Notes: generated by a model from the sequence alone, not told the origin. A stretch of 64,000 bases of DNA from Nageia nagi (GCA_050084985.1 JBITNC010000001.1:71052001-71116000); one strand, 5' to 3'. Numbered from the stretch's first letter, positions 24,601 through 36,138 are shown. Translations and numbers: made by a program.

Positions 24601-26656
24601 ACTAACTCCTCTCAAGGAAATGAAAAGCTCATATCGGTGATCATGTTTCTCCATCTAGAGACATAATTAGATATTGATTCTTGATCATAATATGATATCT
24701 CTATTATATCTATGATAGAATACCTTTTATTAATGTTGATGGAGAAATTCTCTAAAAAGAGTTTTGCCAACTATTCAAAAGTATAGAGATTGTGTCATGG
24801 CAATGAATTGTACCAATTCATTTCTTTCCCCCCAAGGGTCATTGGGAAGGTTCTTAACATGAGTGCATCATCATTTTTTATTTAATAGAAAGCATATTTA
24901 AATTATCTCAAATGCTCTTTAGGATCCTGTTTAATTTTTAATTTACAATTTTAGGCATTTCAAACTTCCTTGGGTATTGTATTATGGCATAAAAGGATTA
25001 ATTGGTTCATTTCAAATCTCCCTATAACTGAGTTTGGAAATCCTATGGTTACTTGCTTTAGTTTCTAGCTCTTGTAACCTCTTTATTATTTTATCTTCAT
25101 TACTTATGAACTACTTATTTTGTTATTCTATTATCTACCTATATTGTTCCCATTGATTATATTAAGATAATTTATTCCATGGGGTTGAGAATAGTACATT
25201 GGTGTAGCTTGTTGACCTTGATTTGGCCCTCCATAAGATTGATATTGGTTGGTTGGTTATGTATTATTCATTAAGATTACTTAACACATAAAAGAGTGAG
25301 CATTAGGATCATAAATTTTTTTTTATTGTGCCCAAGGTAGAGTTTGTGCATTTTGAAAAGATGATTATTGTACATTTTAGTTTTGAACATGTTGTGCACT
25401 TTGAGACTAAGCTTGTTGTGTATTTACTATTAGAGCTTGTACCATTTGGAAGTTTTGTTGCAAATTATCCATGAGTTTTTATAATGCCTCAATATTGGAT
25501 GGAGTTTGAGTACTTTAGAGAGGATTACCTTGAGCTTGGTTATGGCTAGTTATGCCTCATATTGGTTTTATATGATATTTTACGGGGCACTTTGAAAATT
25601 AGGCATGTATTGGGGATGTATACTTTGAGAATTTGGTATGGGATTCATAAACCTATTTTGGCCAAGCTTGGGGTGACCTTGGTTACTATATTTATTGAAT
25701 ATATTTGAATTAGGATTTTGTAAATTTGCATTAGGATTAATTTACCATCCTCCCCCTTGATTGGGTGGCACTTGCTAAGTGGAAATGGTATTGGTATGAG
25801 CATTTGGTTGGTCACGCATAGTAACATTTCATGCATTATAGGATTGAGCTAAATTTTTTACCATTTGGAATTAGGAAGATGATTGCTATTGAATAATATT
25901 TGGAGTTTTTGGTATTTTCTTTTGAAGTGGCTCTTGTACAACATTTTGGAGTGGTTGAGGCATGTTTTGATTTCTTCGAGATAATCTCCAATTGAACTCT
26001 TCTTGAGCTTGTTGGATATTTTGTTGAAAACTTTGTACTCAAGAGTGGTATTTTTTGTTTTGTATCATAGGCTACTCTTTGGACTAAGATTGTAGTCTAA
26101 AGAATGGTTCTTGAGTGGATAGTACACTACAATCTTGGGGAGGAAATTGACCTTAGTCAAAAATTTAGTAAAAAGGTTGATTTATAGGAATAAAAGTGGT
26201 GGATAACTTTTTATATTTGGAATACAAATGATCCATTATATCTTGGTACTAATTTGAATTATTTTTATTTTTATTATTAAAATTTGGTTGTGGCATCAAC
26301 CCTATTGTAGAATTTGGGGAATCACAATCCTCAATCATCACTAAATTGTAACAGATTGATCATGTTGGAATATTTGCTTTTTGCTTTTTTCCTTGTTAAA
26401 CAAGCTAACTTGTATTGCCAAAAGGATTGTTAATTTGCTCCACCACTTTATAAATATCAATTGGAGTCATTTTTTGAAAAATTTATAGAACTTGTGAATA
26501 GACAATTGGTTCAATGTTTACATTATATGTTTCTTCCCTTTGTGTATTATTTGGATCTTATGTATCCTTTTTCTTTTCTTAAGACCTAGTTTCGACCATC
26601 CTAATGGTAGGACTTACATCCTACACATTGGGATTTTTATTAGGATCATAATCCAT
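24600..26656 (-). pseudogene. Gag of element B (Retrotrans_gag core)
   Basis: The start codon is read at 26,656 (Met-Asp-Tyr-Asp-Pro-Asn-Lys-Asn-Pro). The core at about 24,610-24,935 contains Asp-Pro-Lys-Glu-His-Leu-Arg, Asn-Asp-Asp-Ala-Leu-Met-Leu-Arg-Thr-Phe-Pro, Leu-Gly-Gly-Lys-Glu-Met-Asn-Trp-Tyr-Asn-Ser-Leu-Pro and Tyr-Val-Ser-Arg-Trp-Arg. This is the classic Retrotrans_gag domain of plant Ty3/gypsy elements, with several Gln or Trp codons turned into stops. The 1.6 kb between start and core holds Gln/Asn-rich, repetitive coding remnants (short ORFs at 25,645-25,836 and 25,836-26,042). The domain builds the particle shell. Confidence 0.75.
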
Positions 26657-28650
26657 TTAGGTACTTTCAACAAATAAGGTAACAATAATTCAAGTACAAT
26701 TGTAGAAAAATGCTCAAAATGTGTAAGTAAAACACCCAACAAAGAGCTTACATAATATTAAATTTAACTTTTAATTTTAGTGGTGATGCAAATTTAATCA
26801 AACAACCTTCGGATGATATTAATAAAATAGTATTCCTAAATGAATATATTATTAGTTATATATAATAATTTATTATTATTATTATTCTAATTGCTTTTTT
26901 GTTCAATTAAGACTCTTTATATTTTTAATGAGGATTACTTTTAATGCAATGTAAATTATGATACAATCTTTTTTAGTTTTACCTAATGATGATTCTAGGT
27001 AAATGTTAAAAAAGGTAAGGCTCAATTTTCTAGAGGTGAAGAATATTTTCAAGGGTATCATATGTACCCCCTATATGATAATGCCATGAATAGGGGGCAT
27101 CCACTTTGGTGGTGAAATACAAGTATGGATGAGGCCATGGGAAGAAGGTACACATGCCCTAGTAGAAGCCTAGGATTATGTGATTAATACTTAAATGATA
27201 AACAAATATGAATGCAATGCTAGTATGTATACAACTCTAAAACCCAATCAATAATTTAAGGAACTCCTATCGAAGTATGATCTTTACTTTTTTCTTTTCC
27301 CTTTCAAAAATAAACTAATGCAAAGTAATTTTTTGAATACACACAATAATAATAAAAAAATTCCCAATAGTAAAATCAAGTCTTTTCCAATATTCAATTC
27401 TAAACCAAGTGAGATTTCATGTGTATGCAATAATTCCCCTAATAATGAATGTAAATTCACTATATATATAGGGAAATCCTAGGATGTATAAAGCAATAAA
27501 ATGGAATTGACCAAGTGATGAAAGAAAATAACAACTAAGTAGGTATATAAAGCTCCATCCAACTCCATTAATGCATGAAATGACCAAGGTTACAAGTATC
27601 TCAACTAGAAGAGAGATCTTACACTCATTCTACACCAAGGTAAATTTGAAAACAAGTAAACACCAAGGTAAATTTGAAAACAAGCAAGATCAACACTTAA
27701 AATAAGTGCGATCAACAAAGCCTAGGTATTACACATGTCTAAGAGGCTATGATAAGCTAACTTTGCATGCCAAATATAAAAAATATTACAATATAGCTTA
27801 AAAACTAACTCTTTGGTTTGAAATGTGGGAGTTACTGCACTTAATCTTCACCAATCCCGAGAAAAAAGATCTCTATGTTTTGAAACATGGTAGGGGATGC
27901 ACTTCAATTTGAGTATATCTAATAAATTTAAGCTCTATTTTGAAACATGATCATGTTTCATCTTTTTCTCCTAAACCTAGTCATATTTTGTATGAAATAC
28001 ATTTACATTTAATACTACACCTATCTACTAAATCTTGCAAGAAATGCTTCCCTATTCAAAATGTGATCACATTTGGTACCAAACGTGTGGGTGCAATGTT
28101 TCAACAAAATTTATAAATTTAGATTACACATATTCATATCCAATTTGGTCCACTTATAGGAGTTTTTTGCTCAAAAATCACTCAATTTAGTCCAAAAAAT
28201 TGTGAGAATTATGGTTTTGATCAAATCTTTATGGGAGAAATTTAGAAAATAAGAAAGAGGATTTTGGAGGAAAATCCCAAAGGTCCTCCAAGACAATATA
28301 TAATAAAGGTATTTTCTTCACATTGGGCTCACCAATTATTGTACACCCAAAATCCCTACTCCCATGCACTACATTAAAAGGAGTTAGAGGCATACAAGAA
28401 TTTCAAATGTGACATAACATGTGCTTAAAACTTACAAAGATGATAAAGAATATGTGAATTATTAGTGTAGATCCTTTGAATGAGACTTGAAACCTATAGA
28501 GATGTGATCAAAAGAACCTATATGCAAACTAATATGTAGGGGGACCTCAAAATTGAGCCCCTTAAGGCACTAAATAAATCTTGAGGTGGGTTTCCTCATC
28601 CCAAATAGCAAGGTGAGCCCCCTACCCCCAAATTAATGGAGGAATAGAAT
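26657..28650 (-). other. 5' untranslated region / LTR part of element B
   Basis: No gene. Motifs such as TGATCATGTTT and AAATGTGATCACATTTGGTA (27,950-28,080) recall sequence near 1,920-2,570 at the other end of element B. A 28-bp local duplication CACCAAGGTAAATTTGAAAACAAG occurs at about 27,636 and 27,661. The inner boundary of the 5' LTR and the primer-binding site could not be placed. Confidence 0.4.
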
Positions 28651-28655
28651 ATAAT

Positions 28656-28900
28656 TGATAAGCAATAATCATAATAATATTATAAATAATAATAAAATAT
28701 ATTTTAAATGTATATAAAGTTATTTTGGAATAATCAATGCATTAGACACATTTCTATCATTTGTAATAAATGCAATACCATTTGCTCTTCCATGGTTTTG
28801 CTAATACCATGTGCATTCATACATGGTATTTTGGATTGTATTGGCCTATTTAAAGGATTATTATGTTAATAAAAATCATCCAATATTTGATTATATATCA
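28656..28900 (+). repeat. 5' LTR of element C
   Basis: It starts TGATAAGCAATAATCATAAT and ends TTATATATCA. It contains the shared block TTTGTAATAAATGCAATACC and TTGTATTGGCCTATTTAAAG. The TATTTAAAG stretch may be the LTR TATA box. The target duplication ATAAT precedes it. Confidence 0.88.
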
Positions 28901-28914
28901 TTAGTATCAAATCT
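28901..28914 (+). other. Primer-binding-like site of element C
   Basis: TTAGTATCAAATC directly follows the LTR and is a decayed match to TTGGTATCAGAGC, the initiator tRNA-Met complement used by many plant retroelements. Confidence 0.55.
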
Positions 28915-29359
28915 CTCATTCATATCTCCTTGTGGACTTGGATTAGATCTACATTCTTCCTCATTACTCTGGTCTCCTGTCAATCTCTTGGTAAGAGCAA
29001 CTCCTCAGGAGAGGCCATTGATATGAGGTTAGTGATTCCATATCCATCCAATAGAATTAAAATATCATTCTCTTATTAATTTTCTCATGTTTCTTCTTCT
29101 CACAAGTTTCTTCTTCACCCAAGTACCTCATACAACCTGCCCCTAATCGAACAACACCCCATCATGTTTGTGCTTGCCACATGTTCTAGATATATTTTGA
29201 TGCAAGCAAAAACCAAAGGTACTATACTAATTAAATGGAATTAAAATTTTTACATGCATTTTACACATATGGACATTTCCAATGTTTAAATAACATGAAA
29301 AATAGAGCTTTGGATCAAAAGATATGACTTCTACAAGTTGACTATTTTTTGGGGACTAC

Positions 29360-30130
29360 AACTATATGTCGATCTCTCTTAAGATATGGGGAGAATATGT
29401 GAAACATTTGGAGAATGTTTTACTCACTCTTAATTAGCATTAGATATATGTTTATTTCTCTAAATGTTATTTTTCTCAGAAATACATTTCATATTTGGGG
29501 TTCATCATAGATGCATGTGGTGTCATAGTAGATCCTGCCAAAGTTCAAGTCTTGCAACAATGGTCTCAACCTTCTTCTCTCATATATTTAAGGAGTTTTA
29601 TTGGATTTTCTAGCTTCTATAAGAAGTTTATTTATAATTATTAAATTATTTATACTCCATTACATTATTTGATACATAGTAAAGTTCCCTTCAAATGGAC
29701 CAACATTCATACCATTGCTTTTAATACTTTGAAGCATCACCTTTGTACTGATCTAGTATTGGTTCTTCCTAATTTGCAATAACCTTTCGAGATGGAGATA
29801 TATTCTTCTCAATTTTATTTTTGGTTTTGTGTTGAAATATAATATAAAATCCAATAGATTATCATTCAAAGACTTTTTTGTAGCTAAATAAAATTATTCT
29901 ACATATGAAAAAGAGTTTTATGCACTTGTCCAAGATATCAAGTATTGGAGACATTATCTCCTTGGCAAAGAGACTATTATTCATACTAATTATATACCTC
30001 TCTAATTACTTCATTCTCAATATAAAATTGAGGATGCATGTCAAATGAAATGGGATTCTTATCTTTAGTAGGTTCACTTGGTGATTCTCTATCATAAAGA
30101 TAGTAATAATTATGTTGTAGATTTCTTGAG
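29360..30130 (+). pseudogene. Element C reverse transcriptase C-terminus and RNase H
   Basis: Plus-strand reading gives His-Val-Lys-His-Leu-Glu-Asn-Val-Leu, then Tyr-Leu-Gly-Phe-Ile-Ile-Asp-Ala-Cys-Gly-Val-Ile-Val-Asp-Pro-Ala-Lys-Val. After it come Leu-Arg-Ser-Phe-Ile-Gly-Phe-Ser-Ser-Phe-Tyr-Lys-Lys-Phe, the conserved LGHxVSxxGVxVDPxKV and LRSFLGLxxFYRRF motifs of Ty3/gypsy RT. RNase H fragments (Tyr-Glu-Lys-Glu-Phe-Tyr-Ala-Leu and Lys-Tyr-Trp-Arg-His-Tyr-Leu) follow. Stops are frequent. The catalytic YxDD box would be just upstream near 29,340-29,380 and is degraded. Confidence 0.85.
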
Positions 30131-30199
30131 TGGACATCTGTTTGTTTTTGGTTTGGCTACTATCATCATTTCTCATGTTGGTTTTAAGGCTTGGTATTC

Positions 30200-31640
30200 A
30201 TAGTATGCTATAGATCCCAATTTTGTAAATTTTTTTCCAATCTTTCACATCCTTCCCAATATAACATAGAGCCCTATTTGGATTTCCATCTTTAGGGTGG
30301 GTTACTCTATCATTTGGATAAGTTGTGTTTCTATAAGGAACATAAAGTAATGCTTCTAAAAGAAGCACATTATACACTATATGGAGGATATTTTGGTATG
30401 TAAAATATCTTACATCACCTTCAACATTTTCTCTATTGGCCCCACATGAATTGAGATGTTCTTCAATTTCTTAGACAATGTGTTATTTGTAGCTGCTCCA
30501 AACCAACCAACCAAAAATAGGATCTTAGCTCTCCTTTTCCCATTCCTAGTCATCCTTGGGAAAATATTTCCATGTATCTAGTGAGTGGTCTTCCTCTCAC
30601 AATGTTCATCATGATTTCTTCTTTTTTTTGGTTTACCATTTCAGTAAGATGGCCAAATTTATTCCCTACCATAAGATTTCTTTGCATATGACTTAGCACA
30701 CCTTTTCTTCAATTTGATTGGTGATTGTTTAGACTTCCTTAAAGCATAATCTCAAATTAGGATCCTATATTTTTGGTGATCACTTTGGAACATTTGATAA
30801 GTTTCTCTCAATTTTCTAGTAATTTTCACCCATAAATTGATGGTGAAACTGAAGTTGTGAATCATACATTGATTTAGAGTTTGAGGATCTATCATCATAA
30901 TTATCTTGCTAGTGGGATCTAAGTCTCATACACATTGAGCATGCATACAATCATGCTATTCATTCCTCCACTAGATGTTATCCTTTTGATTTTTGTTTGG
31001 TATTTTAACCATTAGCTCCATATGAGTTACAATTGGCCTTACCTTCTCCTACTTCTCATCTTTGGAAAGAGGGATAATGCATATGCATTTGTTTGACATC
31101 TTCAACAAATTCACTCCACTATGATCAATATTATTGAGCTTACATAGGTGAAGAAAAAAATGTAAATGGATATACATAGATTTCCTCACTCCTTTCAAGT
31201 TGGTGATCATGTTTGGCTTCATCTTGATAAAAGACAATTCAAGGACAAGGATTTTAGTAAACTCAAACCCATTTGTTATGGTCCTCATACCATCATTCAC
31301 CAAGTGTTTGATAATGATTTTTAGCTTGAATTTCTAGTATAACTTAGCATTCATGATGTAGTTAATTTTGATATTCTCAAATATTATCATGACTCCACCT
31401 GAGAGATAGAGGTTCAACCCAATAATCTTGTTGATGTGATTCTTGATTCTTAGCTACCATTTTTTGAAGATCATGTTTTTGACACCAAAAATCATAACAA
31501 ACATCAAGGATCTTCCACTTCCTACCTTGTTACTAAGAAAGGTCAATTTTCTCATAAATCTCATTAGGTTCCACATCATCATATGGTTTAGGATTTTCCT
31601 TCTCTTATTAATGCATTGGGGACCAATGCTTCCTTTGTTG
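30200..31640 (+). pseudogene. Element C integrase
   Basis: Broken plus-strand reading frames include a Trp-Glu-Asn-Ile-Ser-Met type core segment (about 30,550) and Gly-Asp-His-Val-Trp-Leu-His-Leu-Asp-Lys-Arg-Gln-Phe (about 31,200-31,240), the GDxVWLxLxKxRF motif of gypsy integrase C-termini. A Gly-Pro-His-Thr-Ile (GPYxI-like) segment follows, and a tail runs into the polypurine tract. Two antisense ORFs in this region (31,049-31,303; 31,454-31,663) are shadows. Confidence 0.75.
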
Positions 31641-31646
31641 GAGGAA
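31635..31646 (+). other. Polypurine tract of element C
   Basis: TTGTTGGAGGAA immediately precedes the 3' LTR start TGATGAGGAATAACC, in a context (GGGGACCAATGCTTCC upstream) typical of gypsy integrase tails. Confidence 0.7.
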
Positions 31647-31891
31647 TGATGAGGAATAACCATAATAATACTATAAATAATAATAAAATACCTTTTTAAG
31701 GTATCTAAGGTTATCCAAGAATAATAAATTCATTATATAGGTTCTACCATTTGTAATAAATGCAATACCATTTCTCTTCCATGGTTCTGCCAAATACCAT
31801 ATGCATTCTTCCATGGTTTTTTGGGATTGTATTGGCCTATTTAAAGGCTTCTTATATTAATACAAATCATCCAATCTTTGATTCTATATAA
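31647..31891 (+). repeat. 3' LTR of element C
   Basis: It is 245 bp, aligned without net length change to 28,656-28,900, and followed by target duplication ATAAT. The final CA is mutated to AA. Confidence 0.88.
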
Positions 31892-31896
31892 ATAAT

Positions 31897-32759
31897 TATG
31901 CATATGATGTAATGTACATATTCCTATTTGATATTTTGAATAATTAGGATAATACTACAAGCAATTCAGATAGATTTAGCAATGTAATAGTAATTTTAGT
32001 ATTCAAACCATAAGTAGAATAAAGAAACCTCAAATCTTTTAGATCCTAAGGATCCAAGAATACCTAATTAATCTAGATTGATTTTGACCATAAATCTATG
32101 AAATTAATGGATAAAAAATTCAATCTAATATGAAATTTAGTCTAGAATCATATTACATGCACCAAGCCTATGGATACATCAATAAATATAGTAAAGGATA
32201 CAAATCCACAAATATTGGCCCAATTTGATGGTTGAAAGTTCCTCAAACCTAAAATCCATCACAAGATAAACATAATATAGCAATATGATATGAATTTCAC
32301 CATAAAAATATTATCCAAATGGATTTGTAATGAAGATCATGAGCATTGTGTGATACAAATCATCTCAAAAGCTTGAAAACCTTGAATTATCCTTCAAACA
32401 CTAGCTTGAGAAATCTTGGAGTAAAATTGAGAGTAATTAGCATAAGTGAGAAAGTAAACAAATGAGCAAGAGATAGGGAATTATAATTCCAATTTAGCAT
32501 ATATACTTCACCCATAACTTAAGTATATAAGAAAATCCCTTTTTGTATGTTATTAGCCATTAAGTGAATTAATCTCTTTTTGCACATTTAAGTGAATATT
32601 AGCTCTTTTAGGAAATCAATATATTTTTGAATATTTCAATAATATATTTTTAGTATTTGATAATGGATTTAAATCCATATAATAAATAAAAATATGAATA
32701 AAGAATGTACAATGCTAATAATTCATTCATTCCAAAAAGTGTTATTTTTGGTATTTACA
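31897..32759 (-). repeat. 5' LTR of element B (outer part)
   Basis: Paralogous to 1-599, with about 270 bp more (32,165-32,445). It ends GTATTTACA at 32,759, which on the minus strand is the LTR start TGTAAATACC. Element C separates this part from the rest of the LTR or leader at 26.7-28.65 kb. To its right the sequence changes to pol of element A. Confidence 0.6.
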
Positions 32760-32853
32760 TTTCAACATAGAACTAGGAGAAAGTTTCTTTGAAATTTTTG
32801 GAAGATCATAAAAAATATACCTTTTAAAGCTTTGTAAGATTGAAGGTATATGA

Positions 32854-32871
32854 CTCTCTCTCTCTCTCTCT
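32854..32871. repeat. (TC)n microsatellite
   Basis: About nine CT dinucleotides in a row, within the degraded pol of element A. Confidence 0.9.
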
Positions 32872-32899
32872 AACTATATCTAGGACCAAGTAATGTAGA

Positions 32900-33260
32900 A
32901 AAGGCATTGGTAAGAGAGATGGATATTGAGAAAAGGAAAAAGAAAGTTGTAAATAAGCCATGATGAGAACAATAAAGATATAAAGATTTATTTTCTTATT
33001 TAAAATATGGAGTGGCACTTAGTTATTTTAACCATAAAATAAGAACTAGGATTAAAAAGTTAGGTTCAAAGTAGGTTATCATTGGTGATTTTTTATATAT
33101 AAGGTATTTTGATGGTGCTCTTCTTAGATGTTTAATGAGAAATGAAGTGGAAATGGCTCTTCATCAAGTGCATAATGATGAATGTGGAGGTTATTTTAGT
33201 GTAAATTAATTTATCAAAGGTTCTTTATATTAGGTTATTATTCACCTTATATGCTTGAAG
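32900..33260 (+). pseudogene. Element A integrase N-terminal (zinc) domain, part 1
   Basis: Plus-strand reading shows Leu-Leu-Arg-Cys-Leu-Met-Arg-Asn-Glu-Val-Glu-Met-Ala-Leu-His-Gln-Val-His-Asn. Asp-Glu-Cys-Gly-Gly-Tyr-Phe follows. This matches the LLRCLxxxEAxxxLxEVHxGxCGGHF segment at the start of Tat/Athila-type integrases. It is cut at 33,260-33,265 by element G inside the Leu-Glu-Asp-Cys codons and resumes at 41,132. The preceding about 140 bp reads as the RNase H-integrase spacer. Several frameshifts are present. Confidence 0.8.
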
Positions 33261-33536
33261 ATTGTTGTTTACAAATAAAATTGAATTTGCAAATAAACAA
33301 ACAGAGAAATATCTACAAACTCAATATTATCTGTATACTAGCTATGGATAGTGATTTATTCTAGATAATCAATAAACAACATAACCAATTCAGCAGTGTA
33401 TTTGTACCAACCAAGACTGTGATTCGTGTACTTACCTCATAGAATGTACCTGACAACGAAGGATGTAGATGTTGGTGATGCAGTGATGATAAGCTGCCTT
33501 TTCCACAACGCCGTGACCTGTAAGGATGCGAAAAGA

Positions 33537-33614
33537 GGACCGCGGGCGGTCCGTTTCAGTAGTATTAGAGCACCGACAGTGTTCTTCCATTCACAAAGGA
33601 GCACCGGTGGCCCT
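33537..33614. repeat. Palindrome triad in left LTR of G
   Basis: Three GC-rich inverted-repeat sites: GGACCGCGGGCGGTCC (33,537-33,552), GAGCACCGACAGTGTTCTT (33,568-33,586) and GGAGCACCGGTGGCCCT (33,598-33,614). Spacing is about 30 bp. The AT-rich surroundings make them stand out. The right LTR has the same three sites with changed cores. Confidence 0.8.
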
Positions 33615-33935
33615 AGCTTGATAGCTTTGACCTCTCGATTAGGTCTAGATCTTCAGTATAGATATCTCAATTGCAGTGCAATATCAGAATGGATCGCATA
33701 TGTCAGGAGAGCTCGCGTAAGGAAGCACACAAACCACAGCCTTGTAGTGGTACCAAGAGATACCTTAAGGGTAGCCACTTACAAGACCATACACGGATCA
33801 TGTGTATCCTTGTTGTTGTGGACTTACTATTAGATCCCTTATTTATATAGATAATAGATAATACCGCCCATAGGTCGGCGTGCATCCAAATAAATAAGGT
33901 TAATTCACAAAATTTAAGATAAACACATTAAAAAC

Positions 33936-34050
33936 AAGATAATTCATGCAATATTCAAGATAGACCATGCAATATTCAAGATAAACCATGCAATATTCAA
34001 GATAAACCATGCAATATTCAAGATAACTCATACAATATTCATATTCAAGC
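33936..34050. repeat. 21-bp tandem repeat in left LTR of G
   Basis: About five copies of ATGCAATATTCAAGATAAACC. The matching part of the right LTR (40,930-40,990) has only one or two degenerate copies, so the array expanded or contracted after insertion. Confidence 0.85.
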
Positions 34051-34156
34051 CAAACATTGACATTATCACCTTAATCCATTCAAGACATATAGTTAGGCTA
34101 AGCATATTTCATTAATTTATTGATTTAAAAGCATAAAATCATTTTATGTGTTAACA

Positions 34157-34171
34157 GATGCCCCACTTTGG
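34157..34171 (-). other. Polypurine tract of element G
   Basis: The minus strand reads CCAAAGTGGGGCATC directly before the LTR start TGTTAACACATAAAATG. Nearly the same tract is found in element E (ACAAAGAGGGGCATC), and a related one in element A. Confidence 0.85.
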
Positions 34172-34429
34172 ATGTAAAATCGAAAGAAGCATGAGGTGAG
34201 TTGAGATTTTGCATTCAAAGTAAAAACATAACATCATAGCAAGCAATTTTGATAAGCAATGATAAACACTAACCATTCCAAACTTAAACAACATCATGAT
34301 AAAGCTTATAGGTTAAGAAAACTCCCTTTTGATATTTACCTTGGGCATGCTTGTCCCTTGCGTTTTGCTATAGAAGGTGATAGCCTGATATGTCTGATAA
34401 TCTGATAAGATGATAATCTTGCTGCAATG

Positions 34430-34640
34430 CTGATGACCCATGACGACAAACTTGACAACACACATGACAGTGACCAGACAAACAACTTGACCACACATGT
34501 CGACCGGATGACATCTTGACAAGACCACATCACAAGACAAAACATGACAACACACATGATAAGACATGATAACACACATGACCAACTCACAAGACAAGAC
34601 ATGATAACACACATAACAACACATGATAGCCATAACCACA
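34430..34640. repeat. Short tandem repeats (ACATGATAACACAC type)
   Basis: Many variants of CATGA(C/T)AACACACATGA and CAAGACA. This is the first of three successive tandem arrays in the 3' untranslated region of element G. The two overlapping minus ORFs here (34,313-34,639; 34,336-34,641) come from the repeat. Confidence 0.75.
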
Positions 34641-34644
34641 CATA

Positions 34645-35030
34645 GGAGAGAGCTAAGTTCTACACAACTGAGCCTTCACACCAAGAGGTTACTCTAGTTG
34701 CATGAGAAACGAACTTCGCAAAATAATGATAAGCTGATATGTGAGAGCTAAGTTCCATACAACTCTTCGCACCGAGTTGCATAAGAACCGAACTCCGTAG
34801 AATAATGATAAGCTGATGTATGAGAGCTAAGTTCTACACAATTGAGCCCTCGCATCAAGAGGCGTACTCCAGTTGCATAGGAACCGAACTCCGCAGAATC
34901 ATGATAAGCTAATGTATGAGAGCTAAGTTCTACACAACTGAGCCCTCGCATCAAGAGGTGTACTCCAGTTGCATGAGAACCGAACTCTGCAGAATAATGA
35001 TAAACTGATGAAGCTGATACTCCACCAAGA
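34645..35030. repeat. Tandem repeat of about 80-100 bp units
   Basis: About four units starting with GAGAGCTAAGTTC(T/C)A(C/T)ACAA, near 34,651, 34,742, 34,822 and 34,918. Each contains GAACCGAACTCCGCAGAATA and TGATAAGCTGATG. The minus-strand ORF 34,748-35,065 is the translation of this array. Confidence 0.85.
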
Positions 35031-35035
35031 AGCAT

Positions 35036-35700
35036 GATAAGCTGACTATGGGAGCTGAACTCCACTCATAGCCACATGATAAGCACATGATAAGCTGACT
35101 ATGGGAGCTGGACTCCACTCATAGCCACATGATAAGCACATGATAAGCTGACTATGGAGCTGGACTCCACTCATAGCCCCATGATAAGCACATGATAAGC
35201 TGACTATGGGAGCTAGACTCCACTCATAGCCACATGATAAGCACCTGATAAGCTAACTATGGGAGCTAGACTCCACTCATAGCCACATGATAAGCACCTG
35301 ATAAGCTGACTATGGGAGCTGACTCCACTCATAGCCACATGATAAGCACCTGATAAGCTGACTATGGGAGCTAGACTCCACTCATAGCCACATGATAAGC
35401 ACCTAATAAGCTGACTATGGAGTTGGACTCCACTCATAGCCACATGATAAGCACATGATAAGCTGACTATGGGAGCTGGACTCCACTCATAGCCACATGA
35501 AAAGCACATGATAAGCTGACTATGGGAGCTGGACTCCACTCATAGCCACATGATAAGCACCTGATAAGTTGACTATGGGAGCTGGACTCCACTCATAGCC
35601 ACATGATAAGCACATGATAAGCTGACTATGGGAGCTAGACTCCACTCATAGCCACATGAAAAGCACATGATAAGCTGCCCATGGGAGCTGGACTCCACTC
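35036..35700. repeat. 53-bp tandem repeat, about 12 units
   Basis: Units contain CTGACTATGGGAGCTGGACT, CCACTCATAGCCACATGATA and AGCAC(A/C)TGATAAG at a period close to 53 bp, with high identity between neighbours. Satellite-like arrays in the 3' untranslated region are characteristic of Tat/Ogre elements. The minus ORF at 35,213-35,539 is repeat-derived. Confidence 0.92.
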
Positions 35701-35926
35701 AAAAGCAGATAATCTGATCACTCAAGTCTACAAACACAAAAACTCAAAGCAATATTCTCCTGGATATATCATTCGTCAAACACTTGTGATACACACATGA
35801 TACTTGGATAAGCTGATAATTCAGATCTGCAAACATGAAACTCAAGTAATATTCTCCTAGATATAACGTTGATCAAACATCTATGATGCACTCATAATAC
35901 TTCAATAGACTAATTTTCTAGATAAA

Positions 35927-35997
35927 GGACCGCAAGGGGTCCTTTCTTGCTGACTTAGAACACCGACGGTCTTTTCACTAAGGCCGCGGGCGGTCCT
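35927..35997. repeat. Palindrome triad upstream of the PMD promoter
   Basis: Sites: GGACCGCAAGGGGTCC (35,927-35,942), GAACACCGACGGTCTTTT (35,958-35,975) and AGGCCGCGGGCGGTCCT (35,981-35,997). They end about 140 bp before the PMD TATA box, so they could act as upstream promoter elements. Two bear the same TCCTTT flank as other copies. Confidence 0.8.
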
Positions 35998-36138
35998 TTT
36001 CTTAAGGATTCATCGAAAACTGTGAAAATCACGTCCCTGCGAATCACCTCTGGATCCTAAATTGATGTCTAATTACTGATCTACGTGCACCAAATACTCA
36101 AATTGAAATTATTCTTGAAGTGTGTGCCCTAACCTTTC

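Larger units (their letters stand above)
28656..31891 (+). mobile_element. Element C: internally deleted Ty3/gypsy element with 245-bp LTRs
   Basis: Two LTRs of exactly 245 bp (28,656-28,900 and 31,647-31,891) are flanked by the 5-bp target duplication ATAAT (28,651-28,655 and 31,892-31,896). Inside, plus-strand RT C-terminal half, RNase H and integrase are readable. Gag, protease and the N-terminal half of RT are missing or reduced to the about 450 bp leader. Short LTRs and the integrase tail suggest a chromovirus lineage, perhaps Reina-like, but I cannot confirm the clade. It is inserted in the 5' region of element B. Confidence 0.88.
1..32759 (-). mobile_element. Element B: old Tat-like Ty3/gypsy LTR retrotransposon, heavily nested
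   Basis: The boundaries come from paralogous LTR-like segments at 1-599 and 31,897-32,759. Both end, read on the minus strand, in TGTA(G/A)ATACC followed by a run ending TTTTTGGAATGAATG. Read on the minus strand the order is: 5' LTR (right), gag (26.66-24.6 kb), protease (about 23.3-23.0 kb), antisense PMD relic (4.6-3.4 kb), AT-rich tandem repeats (1.56-0.68 kb), a polypurine-like tract, and 3' LTR (left, running off the window). Reverse transcriptase and integrase of B were not found and may be deleted. Elements C and D (with a Copia inside D) lie within B. The target duplication cannot be tested because the left end is outside the window. That all these parts belong to one element is inferred from colinearity and shared LTR sequence. 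Confidence 0.55.
33266..34156 (-). repeat. Left (3') LTR of element G
   Basis: 891 bp. It is nearly identical to the right LTR over the first about 600 bp, apart from palindrome cores, and more diverged between 33,870 and 34,060. There the left copy has about five copies of a 21-bp unit. The LTR TATA box on the minus strand is at 33,841-33,849. The 135-residue plus ORF at 33,426-33,833 lies inside the LTR; a shorter version exists in the right LTR, and it is not regarded as a gene. Confidence 0.92.

Noticed and set aside
33426-33833. 135-residue plus-strand ORF as a possible gene
   Set aside because: It lies entirely inside the left LTR of element G. The right LTR copy breaks the frame, and the product resembles nothing known.
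34313-35539. Several 100-residue minus-strand ORFs with repeated peptides
   Set aside because: They are direct translations of the tandem arrays in the 3' untranslated region of G, open because the repeat period happens to avoid stops.
35036-35700. CRISPR-like array
   Set aside because: Units are tandem without unique spacers and lie in a plant retroelement 3' untranslated region.
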